Assembly: GCF_002252635.1 (NCBI RefSeq)
Contig: NZ_NQKX01000009.1
Location: 1 to 64,000, forward strand
Reading direction: 5' to 3'
Length of the DNA: 64,000 nucleotides
Source: Synechococcus sp. MW101C3
Lineage (GTDB): Bacteria; Cyanobacteriota; Cyanobacteriia; PCC-6307; Cyanobiaceae
Part shown: positions 15,059-22,954 of the stretch, piece after piece
How the letters are laid out: each line of letters opens with the position of its first letter
Numbering within the stretch: position 1 is the stretch's first letter
Translations under genes and position numbers: made by a program
Notes under the pieces: generated by a model
Database searches by the model: none
What the model saw: only the letters and a program-made list of their open reading frames with translations
Told to the model about the DNA's origin: nothing

Positions 15059-15787
15059 ATGGTCGGCGCGATGCGCGGATTCAGCCGCACCAGCACCACC
15101 CCCGCGCCCGTCACCAGCGGCTTGGCCTCCTCCGCCAGTGGCTCCAGCACCCTGCTGGACGTCATGCGTGGGCTGAGCGGCTGCACCAGCGAAACGGTGG
15201 AGCGCGGCAAAACGATCTTTTTCCCCGGCGACCCGGCCGAGCGCGTCTACCTGCTGCGCCGTGGCGCCGTGCGGCTTTCGCGCGTTTATGAGAGCGGCGA
15301 GGAGATCACCGTGGCCCTGCTGCGCGAGAACAGCCTCTTCGGCGTGCTCTCCCTCCTCACCGGCCAGCGCTCCGATCGCTTCTATCACGCTGTCGCCTTC
15401 ACCCGCGTCGAGCTGGTTGCCGCCCCGGCCAGCTCCGTGCGGCGTGCCATCGAGCAGGACGCCAGCGTGGGTCTGCTGCTGCTCCAGGGCCTCTCTTCCC
15501 GCATCCTGCAGACGGAGACCATGATCGAGACCCTCACCCACCGGGACATGTCCTCGCGGCTGGTGAGCTTCCTGCTGGTGCTCTGCCGCGATTTCGGTGT
15601 CCCCGGCACCGAGGGCATCACCATCGATCTGCGCCTGTCGCACCAGGCGATCGCCGAAGCGATCGGCTCCACCCGCGTCACCATCACCCGCCTGCTCGGC
15701 GACCTGCGTCAGGCCGGCCTCGTGCAGGTGGACCGCAAGAAGATCACCGTGTTCGATCCGGTGGCGCTGGCCAAACGCTTCAGCTGA
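15059..15787 (+). CDS. ntcA: Global nitrogen regulator NtcA
   Basis: 242 residues. CRP/FNR family: a cyclic-nucleotide-binding-like fold that senses 2-oxoglutarate ([23 protein letters not shown]...[10 protein letters not shown]), a dimer helix ([23 protein letters not shown]) and an HTH domain ([24 protein letters not shown]) that reads GTA-N8-TAC. The core is highly conserved in cyanobacteria; the first ~30 residues are a variable Ser/Thr/Ala-rich extension. It controls ammonium, nitrate and glutamine-synthetase genes; an ammonium transporter gene lies at 36 kb in this window. Confidence 0.97.
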   Translation: MVGAMRGFSRTSTTPAPVTSGLASSASGSSTLLDVMRGLSGCTSETVERGKTIFFPGDPAERVYLLRRGAVRLSRVYESGEEITVALLRENSLFGVLSLLTGQRSDRFYHAVAFTRVELVAAPASSVRRAIEQDASVGLLLLQGLSSRILQTETMIETLTHRDMSSRLVSFLLVLCRDFGVPGTEGITIDLRLSHQAIAEAIGSTRVTITRLLGDLRQAGLVQVDRKKITVFDPVALAKRFS

Positions 15788-15825
15788 AGGCCCGCGGCCG
15801 ATACTGGACCCCCTCGCCCTGAATC

Positions 15826-17061
15826 GTGTCCGGCTGGCTGCTGATCCTGGCCCTGCTGACCCTCGGGGGGGTGCTCGCCACCCTCGGCGATCGCCTCGGC
15901 AGCCGCGTCGGCAAGGCCCGGCTCAGCCTCTTCAACCTCCGCCCGCGCAACACCGCGGTGCTGATCACGGTGCTCACCGGCAGCCTGATCAGTGCCGTCT
16001 CGCTCGGCCTGATGCTGGCCGTCAGCCAGCGGCTGCGCACCGGCCTGTTCGAGCTCGACAGCCTCGAGCAGAAGCTGCGGGACAGCCGCGACGCCGTGCA
16101 ACGCAGCGATGCCGCCCTGAAGCGCAGCCTCTCGGCCCAGCGCGACGCCCAGCAGGCGGTGGGCCGGGCCGAACGGGGCCGCCAGCAGGCGCGCCGCCAG
16201 TTGGTGGCGGTGGAGCAGCAGGCGGGCCGCCTGCGCCGTGAGCTGCAGCCGCTGCAGAACCAGCAGCAGCAGCTGCTGCGCCAGCGCGATCGGCTCAACA
16301 GCGACATCCGCGCCCGCGACCAGGACATCCGCCGCACTGAAGCGGAGCTGGCCCGCGTGAAGGGGCAGATCGCCTCCGGCCAGGCCGAACTCAAAGATCT
16401 GGAAACCAAGCTGATCGCCCTGCGCCGCGGCGATGTGGTGATCAGCAGCGGCCAGCCGCTGGCCACGGCCAAGGTGAGCGTCAAGCAGCCGGGCCAGGCC
16501 CGTGCCGCCATCGATGCCCTGCTGCGCCAGGCCAACCAGTCGGCCTTTCAGCGGGTGCTGCCGGGGGAACCGGTCAACCGGCCGATCCTGCTGGTGCCCC
16601 GCGAAGACATCGCCAAGCTGGAGGCCCTGATCCAGAAAGGTGGCAACTGGGTGGTGAGCATCCTCTCGGCCGCCAACGTGCTGCGCGGCGAGCAACAGGT
16701 GCTCGGCTTCCCCGACCTGCGGCCCAACAAGCAGGTGATCCGCCAGGGCGAGGTGATGGCCACCACGCGGCTGGAAGGCAACGAGATCTCGCCCGAGCAG
16801 GTGCGCAACCGGCTCAACCTGCTGCTGGCCGCCTCCTTCGCCAAGGCGCAGCGTCAGGGGTCGCTGGTGGATGGGGTGCAGTTCGATGTGGCCAGCTTCA
16901 ACCAGCTGGGGCGGGAGCTGAGTGAGCGGCCGGCCGGGCAGGCGGTCAGCCTGGAGGCCGTGGCCGTGCGCGAGGCCGAAACACCCGATCCGGTGGTGCT
17001 GGAGATTCGCCGCCTCGATGGCGGCCCCACGCCCCCCTCCTCGCCGAAGCGCCCCTCATGA
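15826..17061 (+). CDS. DUF3084 coiled-coil membrane protein
   Basis: 411 residues from a GTG. Two N-terminal hydrophobic segments (residues 3-20 and about 42-65) are followed by a long Gln/Arg/Leu-rich coiled coil (about 75-205) and a conserved C-terminal part (VLGFPDLRPNKQVIRQGEVMATT). This is the layout of DUF3084, a cyanobacterial family of unknown function. The stop overlaps the start of the next gene by 4 bases (ATGA), indicating translational coupling with the YqgF-like gene. Confidence 0.88.
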   Translation: MSGWLLILALLTLGGVLATLGDRLGSRVGKARLSLFNLRPRNTAVLITVLTGSLISAVSLGLMLAVSQRLRTGLFELDSLEQKLRDSRDAVQRSDAALKRSLSAQRDAQQAVGRAERGRQQARRQLVAVEQQAGRLRRELQPLQNQQQQLLRQRDRLNSDIRARDQDIRRTEAELARVKGQIASGQAELKDLETKLIALRRGDVVISSGQPLATAKVSVKQPGQARAAIDALLRQANQSAFQRVLPGEPVNRPILLVPREDIAKLEALIQKGGNWVVSILSAANVLRGEQQVLGFPDLRPNKQVIRQGEVMATTRLEGNEISPEQVRNRLNLLLAASFAKAQRQGSLVDGVQFDVASFNQLGRELSERPAGQAVSLEAVAVREAETPDPVVLEIRRLDGGPTPPSSPKRPS

Positions 17062-17570
17062 GCCCTACGCCGGCGGCCGCCGCCTCACCACCACCAGAGC
17101 CACCACCAGAGCCACAGCCAAAGGCCCTGCCGCTCCCCGCCCATGGCCCCCTCGCCGCGCTCGATCCAGGCCGCTGCAAGTGCGGCCTGGTGCGCTGCGA
17201 CCCGGCGCGGCAGCAGGTGCTGGCTGCCTTGATCCTGGAGCCGGAGCAGGCGCTGGCGCAGCTGCGCGCCTGGCAGGCCGAGGGCGCGGTGGCCGGCGTG
17301 GTGCTCGGCGATGGCACCGGCAGCCGCCACTGGCGTCAGCGCCTGGCGCCGCTGCTGCCCCTGCAGCTGGTGGATGAGCGCAGCACCACCCTGGAGGCAC
17401 GGCGGCGCTTCTGGCAGCTGTTCCCGCCACGCGGCTGGCGGCGCCTGTTGCCCGCAGGCCTGCGCCAGCCGCCCGGCCCCTGGGACGATGTCGTCGCCCA
17501 GCTGCTGCTCGAACGCCACCTCGGCCATCCGCTGACGCGGCCCCCATCCCTGCCGCCGGCCGCCTTCTAG
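17058..17570 (+). CDS. RuvX/YqgF-like RNase H-fold protein
   Basis: 170 residues. After a Pro-rich leader (~25 residues) comes AALDPGRCKCGLVRCD, the first strand of the YqgF/RuvX resolvase-like RNase H fold with its Asp, and later GVVLGDGTGSRHW. The C-terminus has WDDVVAQLLLERHLG, where the last acidic pair of the fold is expected. It is a divergent cyanobacterial member; nuclease activity is not certain. Translation is coupled to DUF3084 by a 4-base overlap. The 3' end overlaps the convergent DUF3146 gene by 4 bases. Confidence 0.75.
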   Translation: MSPTPAAAASPPPEPPPEPQPKALPLPAHGPLAALDPGRCKCGLVRCDPARQQVLAALILEPEQALAQLRAWQAEGAVAGVVLGDGTGSRHWRQRLAPLLPLQLVDERSTTLEARRRFWQLFPPRGWRRLLPAGLRQPPGPWDDVVAQLLLERHLGHPLTRPPSLPPAAF

Positions 17571-17824
17571 AAGCGCGCCCGCACCGTGAAGGCGTAGTCG
17601 CCGCCAGGCTCCAGCTGGTAGTCGGCCTTGAGCAGAAAGCGCAGCAGTGCGTCCTGGATCAGGGCACGACCCAGCGAGGGCTCCACGGTCAGCTCACCGC
17701 GATCGAACGCCCAGCGGAAGGTCCAGGCGAAGCCGCCGGCCACCACCTCGCCCTCCAGCAACTTCTGGGTGAAGCTCTGGTGCAGCACCCGCAGCTGGGC
17801 GGTGGTGGCGGGAAGACGGCTCAC
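17567..17824 (-). CDS. DUF3146 family protein
   Basis: 85 residues. Compact and soluble, with GEVVAGGFAWTFRWAFDRGELTVEPSLGRALIQ and ending YQLEPGGDYAFTVRARF. This fits the small cyanobacterial family DUF3146 as I remember it; the function is unknown. It lies downstream of pth on the same strand after a 99-base gap and converges on the YqgF-like gene. Confidence 0.8.
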   Translation of the reverse strand: MSRLPATTAQLRVLHQSFTQKLLEGEVVAGGFAWTFRWAFDRGELTVEPSLGRALIQDALLRFLLKADYQLEPGGDYAFTVRARF

Positions 17825-17923
17825 GGAGGAAGGAAACGCACGGAGTCAGACGGGAGGCGGAGCATCGACAGGCAGATGGAGCCAGACGAAAGCGGGACCA
17901 CGATGAAGCTGCTGGAAGCAGCC

Positions 17924-18565
17924 TCAGGCCGTTGTGGGCTGAAAACTGTTCAGGCGATTACCGGCCCGTTCATAGCCCAGCCGCTGGATCACCCCCAGCC
18001 CCGCCAGCACCTCGTCGAGCACCGCCTCCACGCAGGCCTGCTCGCTGGGCTCGAAGCGGCCCAGCACGTGGGAAATCGTGCGGGCCTTGCGCGTGACCGG
18101 GTCATCGGCCGGGGCGCTGATGCCGATGCGCAGGCGGGGAAACTCCTGGCTGCCGAGATGGCTGATCGTGCTGCGCAGGCCGTTGTGGCCGCCGGCACTG
18201 CCGGCCAGGCGCAGCCGCAGGCGGCCCAGCGGCAGGTCCATGTCATCGACGAGCACAAGCATCTGGTCAGGACGCAGGCCGAACCAGTCGAGCGTGGCAC
18301 GGATCGACCGGCCGCTCTCGTTCATGTAGGTGGTGGGCATCAGCAGCCGCAGGCGCTGGGCCCCCTGGCCCACATCCGCCAGCAGGCCCTGCAGGCGCGC
18401 ATTGGCGCGAAAGCTCACCCGCTCGCGCGCCGCCAGCCGCTCCAGGGCCATGAAGCCCACGTTGTGGCGCGTGCGGGCGTACTTGTCGCCGGGATTGCCC
18501 AGGCCCACAACCAGCTGGAGGTCGCCCGTGCGGGCCTCACCGCCCGGCGTGGAAGAGGCGGTCAT
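17924..18565 (-). CDS. pth: Peptidyl-tRNA hydrolase
   Basis: 213 residues. Releases tRNA from prematurely dropped peptidyl-tRNA. The Pth signatures are present: LVVGLGNPGDKYARTRHNVGF with catalytic His, PTTYMNESGRS, VLVDDMDLPLGRLRLR with the Asp of the active site, and GSAGGHNGLRS. A ~15-residue N-terminal extension is low complexity. It lies 54 bases after the tatA stop, same strand, as in other picocyanobacteria. Confidence 0.96.
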   Translation of the reverse strand: MTASSTPGGEARTGDLQLVVGLGNPGDKYARTRHNVGFMALERLAARERVSFRANARLQGLLADVGQGAQRLRLLMPTTYMNESGRSIRATLDWFGLRPDQMLVLVDDMDLPLGRLRLRLAGSAGGHNGLRSTISHLGSQEFPRLRIGISAPADDPVTRKARTISHVLGRFEPSEQACVEAVLDEVLAGLGVIQRLGYERAGNRLNSFQPTTA

Positions 18566-18619
18566 GGCCGTGGCGGAACGAAGCGGCGGAAGCAGAGTGG
18601 CAGAAGTGAAGCGTTGAAC

Positions 18620-18964
18620 TCAGGCAGCCGCCGCAGGCGGTTCGCTGGCAGCAGGGGGTTCAGCCGCTGCGGCGGAGCTGGCTGCTGGAACGGGAGAAGC
18701 AGTGGTGGTGGCCTGTGCAGGCGCAACAGTCTCAGGGGCGGGAGCCTCTTTGATCGCCACGCTGTTGGCGGTCACCACCGTGTCGGCTTCGGAGTCGATC
18801 GCCTTGCGGAACTCCTGCTCGAAGTTGCTGGAAGCCGACTGGAAGCCCTTGAGCGTGCGCCCCAGGGTGCGCCCCAGCTCGGGCAAACGCTTCGGGCCGA
18901 ACACCAGCAGGCCGATGGCCGCGATGACCGCCATTTCCGGCAGCCCGATCCCGAAGATGTTCAT
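18620..18964 (-). CDS. tatA: Twin-arginine translocase subunit TatA/E
   Basis: 114 residues. Short N-terminal membrane helix (MNIFGIGLPEMAVIAAIGLLVFGPKRLPELGR) with the FGPKRLPELG hinge, then an amphipathic helix and a long Ala/Pro-rich tail. TatA forms the pore complex that moves folded proteins across thylakoid and plasma membranes. It sits between psbH and pth, same strand. Confidence 0.95.
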   Translation of the reverse strand: MNIFGIGLPEMAVIAAIGLLVFGPKRLPELGRTLGRTLKGFQSASSNFEQEFRKAIDSEADTVVTANSVAIKEAPAPETVAPAQATTTASPVPAASSAAAAEPPAASEPPAAAA

Positions 18965-19067
18965 GCAGCGGAGCCTGGGTCAGGAACTGAGGCGAAAACA
19001 GGCGGCAAAGCGGCAGGCCCGGCAGCCTGTGCCGCCGGACTCTTAGGCCGGAGGATTCAGAGGCAGA

Positions 19068-19268
19068 TCAGCCGAGGCCGTTCCAGTTCACGGTGATGCC
19101 GTCAAGCAGCAGCGACTTGTTGTACAGCTGCAGGATCACGAGCAGGAACACCAGGAACAGCACCATGAAGATGCCCATCACCGGCGTGGTGCCCCAACCG
19201 GGCACCACCTTGCCGTACTCGGAGTTGAGCGGGCGGAGCAGGTTTCCCAGTGGGGTGCGTTGCGCCAT
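19068..19268 (-). CDS. psbH: Photosystem II protein PsbH
   Basis: 66 residues from the ATG at 19268 ([19 protein letters not shown]), the standard cyanobacterial start; the longer frame is shadow. One transmembrane helix ([19 protein letters not shown]), then [15 protein letters not shown]. It helps assemble and stabilise photosystem II near the QB site. Divergent from psbN; the 122-base gap holds both promoters. Confidence 0.97.
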   Translation of the reverse strand: MAQRTPLGNLLRPLNSEYGKVVPGWGTTPVMGIFMVLFLVFLLVILQLYNKSLLLDGITVNWNGLG

Positions 19269-19390
19269 GGCGGGTGAGCCTCTCGGACACATGGATGGGG
19301 ATCGTTACTGTAAGGGTCGAGGCGGAGACCGGCGCGGTCACTGTCGAGAGTTGTGATCCACCTCCGCCACCCCCAGCAGCCGCCCCTTCC

Positions 19391-19534
19391 TTGACCGAAA
19401 CCTCCTCCCCCGCCCTGTCGATCGCGATCACCGTGCTGGTGGCGCTGCTCGCCCTCACCGGCTTCGGGGTCTACCTCGCCTTCGGCCCGCCGTCCAAGGG
19501 CCTCACCGATCCGTTCGACGATCACGACGACTGA
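19391..19534 (+). CDS. psbN: PsbN
   Basis: 47 residues. One N-terminal transmembrane helix (SIAITVLVALLALTGFGVYLAFGPPS) and the conserved end LTDPFDDHDD. The start must be the TTG at 19391, giving MTETSSPALS, since the family begins METSSPA and no ATG or GTG fits. PsbN aids early photosystem II assembly rather than being a subunit. Its last 13 bases overlap the 3' end of the convergent mannosidase gene. Confidence 0.92.
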   Translation: MTETSSPALSIAITVLVALLALTGFGVYLAFGPPSKGLTDPFDDHDD

Positions 19535-22500
19535 TCCTGAGCGCGCGCCAACCGCCGCACCCGCAGCTGGCGCAGCTCCCAGGGCCTCAGCAGCGGTCCT
19601 GCAGACCCGTCGTCCACGACTCCATCCATCCGCGCCTGAGCGCCACCCTCCACCGGCCCGATCACCTGCCACCCCGCTGACAAACCGAGCGGCTGCCGGC
19701 AGGGCGAGAGGTTCTGCACCATGAGCCGCACCACGCCCGGCTCCGCATCCGGCGCGATCACCACCGGATCGAGCTGGGCCGAGCCCAGGGCGAGCGCCGC
19801 TGCTGGTGGCGTGGCTGGCTCGGCCGCCGGATGGCACCAGGTGGGGGCGCGAAACGCGCGGGCCGCCGCCGGAACCGCCGCCTGACGCCACCCATCCGCG
19901 CAGGGCATCAGCGCGAGCCGCAGGCGCTGCAGGCCGTTGTCGGCGCCGGGATCGGGCCAGGTGGGGCCGCGCAGCAGCGATACGCCAAGGCGGTCCGCCG
20001 TGCCCGACACGCCCTGTGGCCCATCCAGCAGCAGCGCCAGGCCGCCGCGCTCCGCCTGGCTGCAGGTCCAGGCGATCGCCGGCACCTCCCAACGGGCCTG
20101 TTCGCGGGCGGTGCAGGGCACGGCAGGACGCTCCAGCACGCCCGCCGCGGTGTCCGCCGCCCAGCGGCAGGCCCGCTGTTGCAGCGGCACCTCCAGTTGC
20201 AGCAGCTCATGGCGCTGGCGCCAGTGCACCCGCAGCACCAGCTCGAGCCAGGGGCTGCCCGCCAGCAGGCGCAGATCCAGCCGCAACGGGCTGGCCCTGC
20301 ACTGCCCCCGTGCCACCAGGCGCACGCACAGGGGCCCCTGCTCCACCAGCTCCAGCGCCGGCTCCCACTCCAGCGGCAGCGGGTGCTCGCGGTGGTCCGC
20401 CGCCAGATCCCAGGCATCCCAGAACTCACCGCTGTCGCGCCAGCGGCGCCACTGCAGCGGTGCCGCCAGCTGGGGCTGCCCGTCGGCGCCGCAGAGCTGC
20501 TCCAGCCCGCCCGCCCCCAGTTCCGCCGTCAGCAGGCCGTTGCCGATCCGCCAGCGCCCCTCCCCGAGCGACGCGCTCCACACCGGCGCCTGCACCTCCT
20601 GCGGCGGCGCGGCTGGCGCCACTGCCGGCAGCGGCCGGCGCTCCAGGGCCAGGGGTGTCAGCCCGGCCGCAGGCGGTAGCTGCACCCAGCAGCCGCCTCC
20701 CGGTGCCTCCTGCTGGGGCAGGGGCCGCTGCGCGAGTGTCCAGCAGCCCGCCGGCAGCCGCAGCGTCAGCGCCGCCGCCGGCAGGGGCTGCAGCCGCATC
20801 ACCCACCAGGGCTGGCCGGCCGGCAGGGCCTCAGCCGCCGGCGCCCCTCCCTGCAGCCAGGCCAGCAGCAGGCGATCGCGGCGCTGCCGCGCCTCACGGC
20901 GGGCCCGGCGCCACTGCGGCTCCGCCTGCTCGAACACCTCCGCCACCGACGTGCCCGGCAGGATGTCGTGGAACTGCTGAAACAGCAGCGTGCGCCACCC
21001 GGCGCGGGCCGAACCAGCTGCCTGCGTGTCGCCCTCCGGCGCCGTGACTCCCGCCGCATCAGCCCACAGCAGCGCCGCCGCCAGGTCGGCTTCGCGCAGC
21101 AGCCGCTCCAGGGTGCGGTTGTGGCGTTTCTGGTCGGGACGGCTGGTGGGGCAGGCGCGGTGCAGCTCCAGGTAGAGCTCGTCGCGCCACACCGGCAGCT
21201 GGGCGCGGCAGGGCTCCAGCCGTGCCAGGTAGGGGCGCACACCGCCATGCACCTGCGGGGCGGCGGCGGGCTGCTGCTGCCACAGCGCCAGTTGCTCGTA
21301 CATCTCCGCTGTCGGGCCGCCGCCGTGGTCGCCCACACCCGGCAGCCAGAGAGCTTCCTCGTGGCCGGTGGCCCGCTGCCACTCCAGCCGGTAACGCTCC
21401 ATCGCCAGCGGATCGCCGCCGGTGCCGATCGGGGCGGTCATCAGCGCCAGCACTTCGGCGCCGCAGCGGCCCCGCCAGCGGAACAGCCGGTGCGGGAACG
21501 GATTCGTGGCATTCCAGGCCAGCTTGTGGGTGCAGAACCAGCGCACCCCGGTGGCCGCCGCCACCACCGGCAGACCGGCGCCGAAGCCGAAGCTGTCGGG
21601 CAGCCAGGCGAGCGGGTGCTCCCACTCCGGGAAGGTGGCGCGGCTGTACTCCTGGCCTTCCTCGAACTGGCGCAGCAGCGACGCGGTGCCGATCAGCACG
21701 GCATCGGTTTCCACCCAGGGACCATTGAGCGGTTCCCAGCGCCCTTCCCGCATGCGGGCGCGGATCGCGGCAAAAAGCTGGGGGCGGTGCTGCTCCAGCC
21801 AGGCGTAGAGCGCCGGGGTGGAATGACCGAAATGGAGGGACGGGTCGCGCTCCATCAGCGCCAGCGTCGAGCGGAAGGTGCGCTCGGCCGCCTGCCAGGT
21901 GTCGGCCACCGGCCACAACCAGGCCAGATCCAGATGGGCATGGCCCGCCACCTGAAAACCACCCGGCGGCGCCAGCACCGCCCGGGCCCGCGCCGCCGCC
22001 ACCTCCAGGCTCAGCGCCGCCGGGTCATCGCCTGGCGCAGGGCTGACGGGAGCCGGGCTGCCGGCCGTTTCGCGCAGGGCGGCGAGCTCCAGGGCCGTGG
22101 CCAGCAGCAGGCCGCCGGGATCGCGGCGATCGAGGGGTTCGGCCTCGATCCGGCTGTGGATCAGCGCGCCATCGTCGTGCAGCGGGCTGCGCAGCTCCAG
22201 CTCCAGCTGCAGCGGCTCCCCGCGCCACCAGCGCTCCGGCAGCCGCCAGCGGCAGGCCGCGTCAAACAGGTCACCGCGATGCACCGGCTGCCCATCGACG
22301 CGCAGCTCGGCCTCAGCGGCCCACCAGCTGAGCACCAACCGGGCCAGGCCCGACGGGTCAGGCTCGCCGCGCCACAGCTCGGGACACACCAGCGTGGTCC
22401 GCAGCAGCAACTCCTGGCCACCGCGGGGCCAGAGGATCAGGCCTCGGGCGTGCCAATCGGGCCGGTACCGCCGTCCCCAGGCCTCACCGAGGGCCACACG

Positions 22501-22635
22501 CCACTCCCCATCAGGGAAGCGGCGGCACCAGCGGGGCTGCAGGTCGAGGCAGGAACGTGATCGAAACGTTTCAATCCAGGGGCGAAGCTCGGGATCGAGG
22601 CCCTGCGTCATCGTTTCCGGTCGGGTGCGACCCAT
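19522..22635 (-). CDS. Alpha-mannosidase, glycoside hydrolase family 38
   Basis: 1037 residues from the ATG at 22635; a second ATG at 22611 is equally possible. The GH38 catalytic domain is clear: GHAHLDLAWLWP (zinc ligands His232/His234-x-Asp236), AWLPDSFGFG with the nucleophile Asp347, and LLFQQFHDILPGTS. The C-terminal half is the beta-sandwich part of the family. There is no signal peptide, so it is probably cytoplasmic and acts on imported or stored alpha-mannosides. It is inserted between psbN and psbI on the opposite strand, with very high GC. Confidence 0.93.
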   Translation of the reverse strand: MGRTRPETMTQGLDPELRPWIETFRSRSCLDLQPRWCRRFPDGEWRVALGEAWGRRYRPDWHARGLILWPRGGQELLLRTTLVCPELWRGEPDPSGLARLVLSWWAAEAELRVDGQPVHRGDLFDAACRWRLPERWWRGEPLQLELELRSPLHDDGALIHSRIEAEPLDRRDPGGLLLATALELAALRETAGSPAPVSPAPGDDPAALSLEVAAARARAVLAPPGGFQVAGHAHLDLAWLWPVADTWQAAERTFRSTLALMERDPSLHFGHSTPALYAWLEQHRPQLFAAIRARMREGRWEPLNGPWVETDAVLIGTASLLRQFEEGQEYSRATFPEWEHPLAWLPDSFGFGAGLPVVAAATGVRWFCTHKLAWNATNPFPHRLFRWRGRCGAEVLALMTAPIGTGGDPLAMERYRLEWQRATGHEEALWLPGVGDHGGGPTAEMYEQLALWQQQPAAAPQVHGGVRPYLARLEPCRAQLPVWRDELYLELHRACPTSRPDQKRHNRTLERLLREADLAAALLWADAAGVTAPEGDTQAAGSARAGWRTLLFQQFHDILPGTSVAEVFEQAEPQWRRARREARQRRDRLLLAWLQGGAPAAEALPAGQPWWVMRLQPLPAAALTLRLPAGCWTLAQRPLPQQEAPGGGCWVQLPPAAGLTPLALERRPLPAVAPAAPPQEVQAPVWSASLGEGRWRIGNGLLTAELGAGGLEQLCGADGQPQLAAPLQWRRWRDSGEFWDAWDLAADHREHPLPLEWEPALELVEQGPLCVRLVARGQCRASPLRLDLRLLAGSPWLELVLRVHWRQRHELLQLEVPLQQRACRWAADTAAGVLERPAVPCTAREQARWEVPAIAWTCSQAERGGLALLLDGPQGVSGTADRLGVSLLRGPTWPDPGADNGLQRLRLALMPCADGWRQAAVPAAARAFRAPTWCHPAAEPATPPAAALALGSAQLDPVVIAPDAEPGVVRLMVQNLSPCRQPLGLSAGWQVIGPVEGGAQARMDGVVDDGSAGPLLRPWELRQLRVRRLARAQDQSS

Positions 22636-22712
22636 AGGATGATGCCGCTGCCGAAGGGTCGTTCAGGGCCCGCCTGGCGCCTGTCACTCCCTGTCACCCG
22701 CCGGACCGGACC

Positions 22713-22832
22713 ATGCTCGCTCTCAAGATTTCGGTTTACTCGGTCGTTTTCTTCTTCATCGGCATCTTCGTCTTCGGCTTCCTGGCCAGCGATCCCAGCC
22801 GCACCCCCAGCCGCAAGGACCTCGAAGACTGA
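22713..22832 (+). CDS. psbI: Photosystem II protein PsbI
   Basis: 39 residues: [19 protein letters not shown] then [20 protein letters not shown], an almost textbook PsbI with one transmembrane helix and the DPSR(T/N)P turn. It binds the photosystem II reaction centre beside D1. ATG start at 22713; 77 bases separate it from the divergent mannosidase gene. Confidence 0.97.
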   Translation: MLALKISVYSVVFFFIGIFVFGFLASDPSRTPSRKDLED

Positions 22833-22839
22833 ATCCCCC

Positions 22840-22880
22840 GGCCCAGCGCACCGCGTCCCGCTTCGGGCCGGCGCTGGGCC
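22840..22880 (+). terminator. Stem-loop after psbI
   Basis: GGCCCAGCGC (22840-22849) is the exact reverse complement of GCGCTGGGCC (22871-22880), and the loop contains a second small stem (CCCG/CGGG). It begins 8 bases after the psbI stop. No U-tract follows, so it may be an mRNA-end stabiliser as well as a terminator. Confidence 0.45.
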
Positions 22881-22954
22881 AGTGCTCGCCCTGCCCGACA
22901 GCGGCCTCTGACCACGGCCGTCGTGGCAGGATCAGCCGCTGATTGGGAAATCGC

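Noticed and set aside
22840-22880. Stem-loop after psbI as a riboswitch or ncRNA
   Set aside because: A simple nested hairpin directly after a stop codon is better explained as an mRNA 3' end structure.
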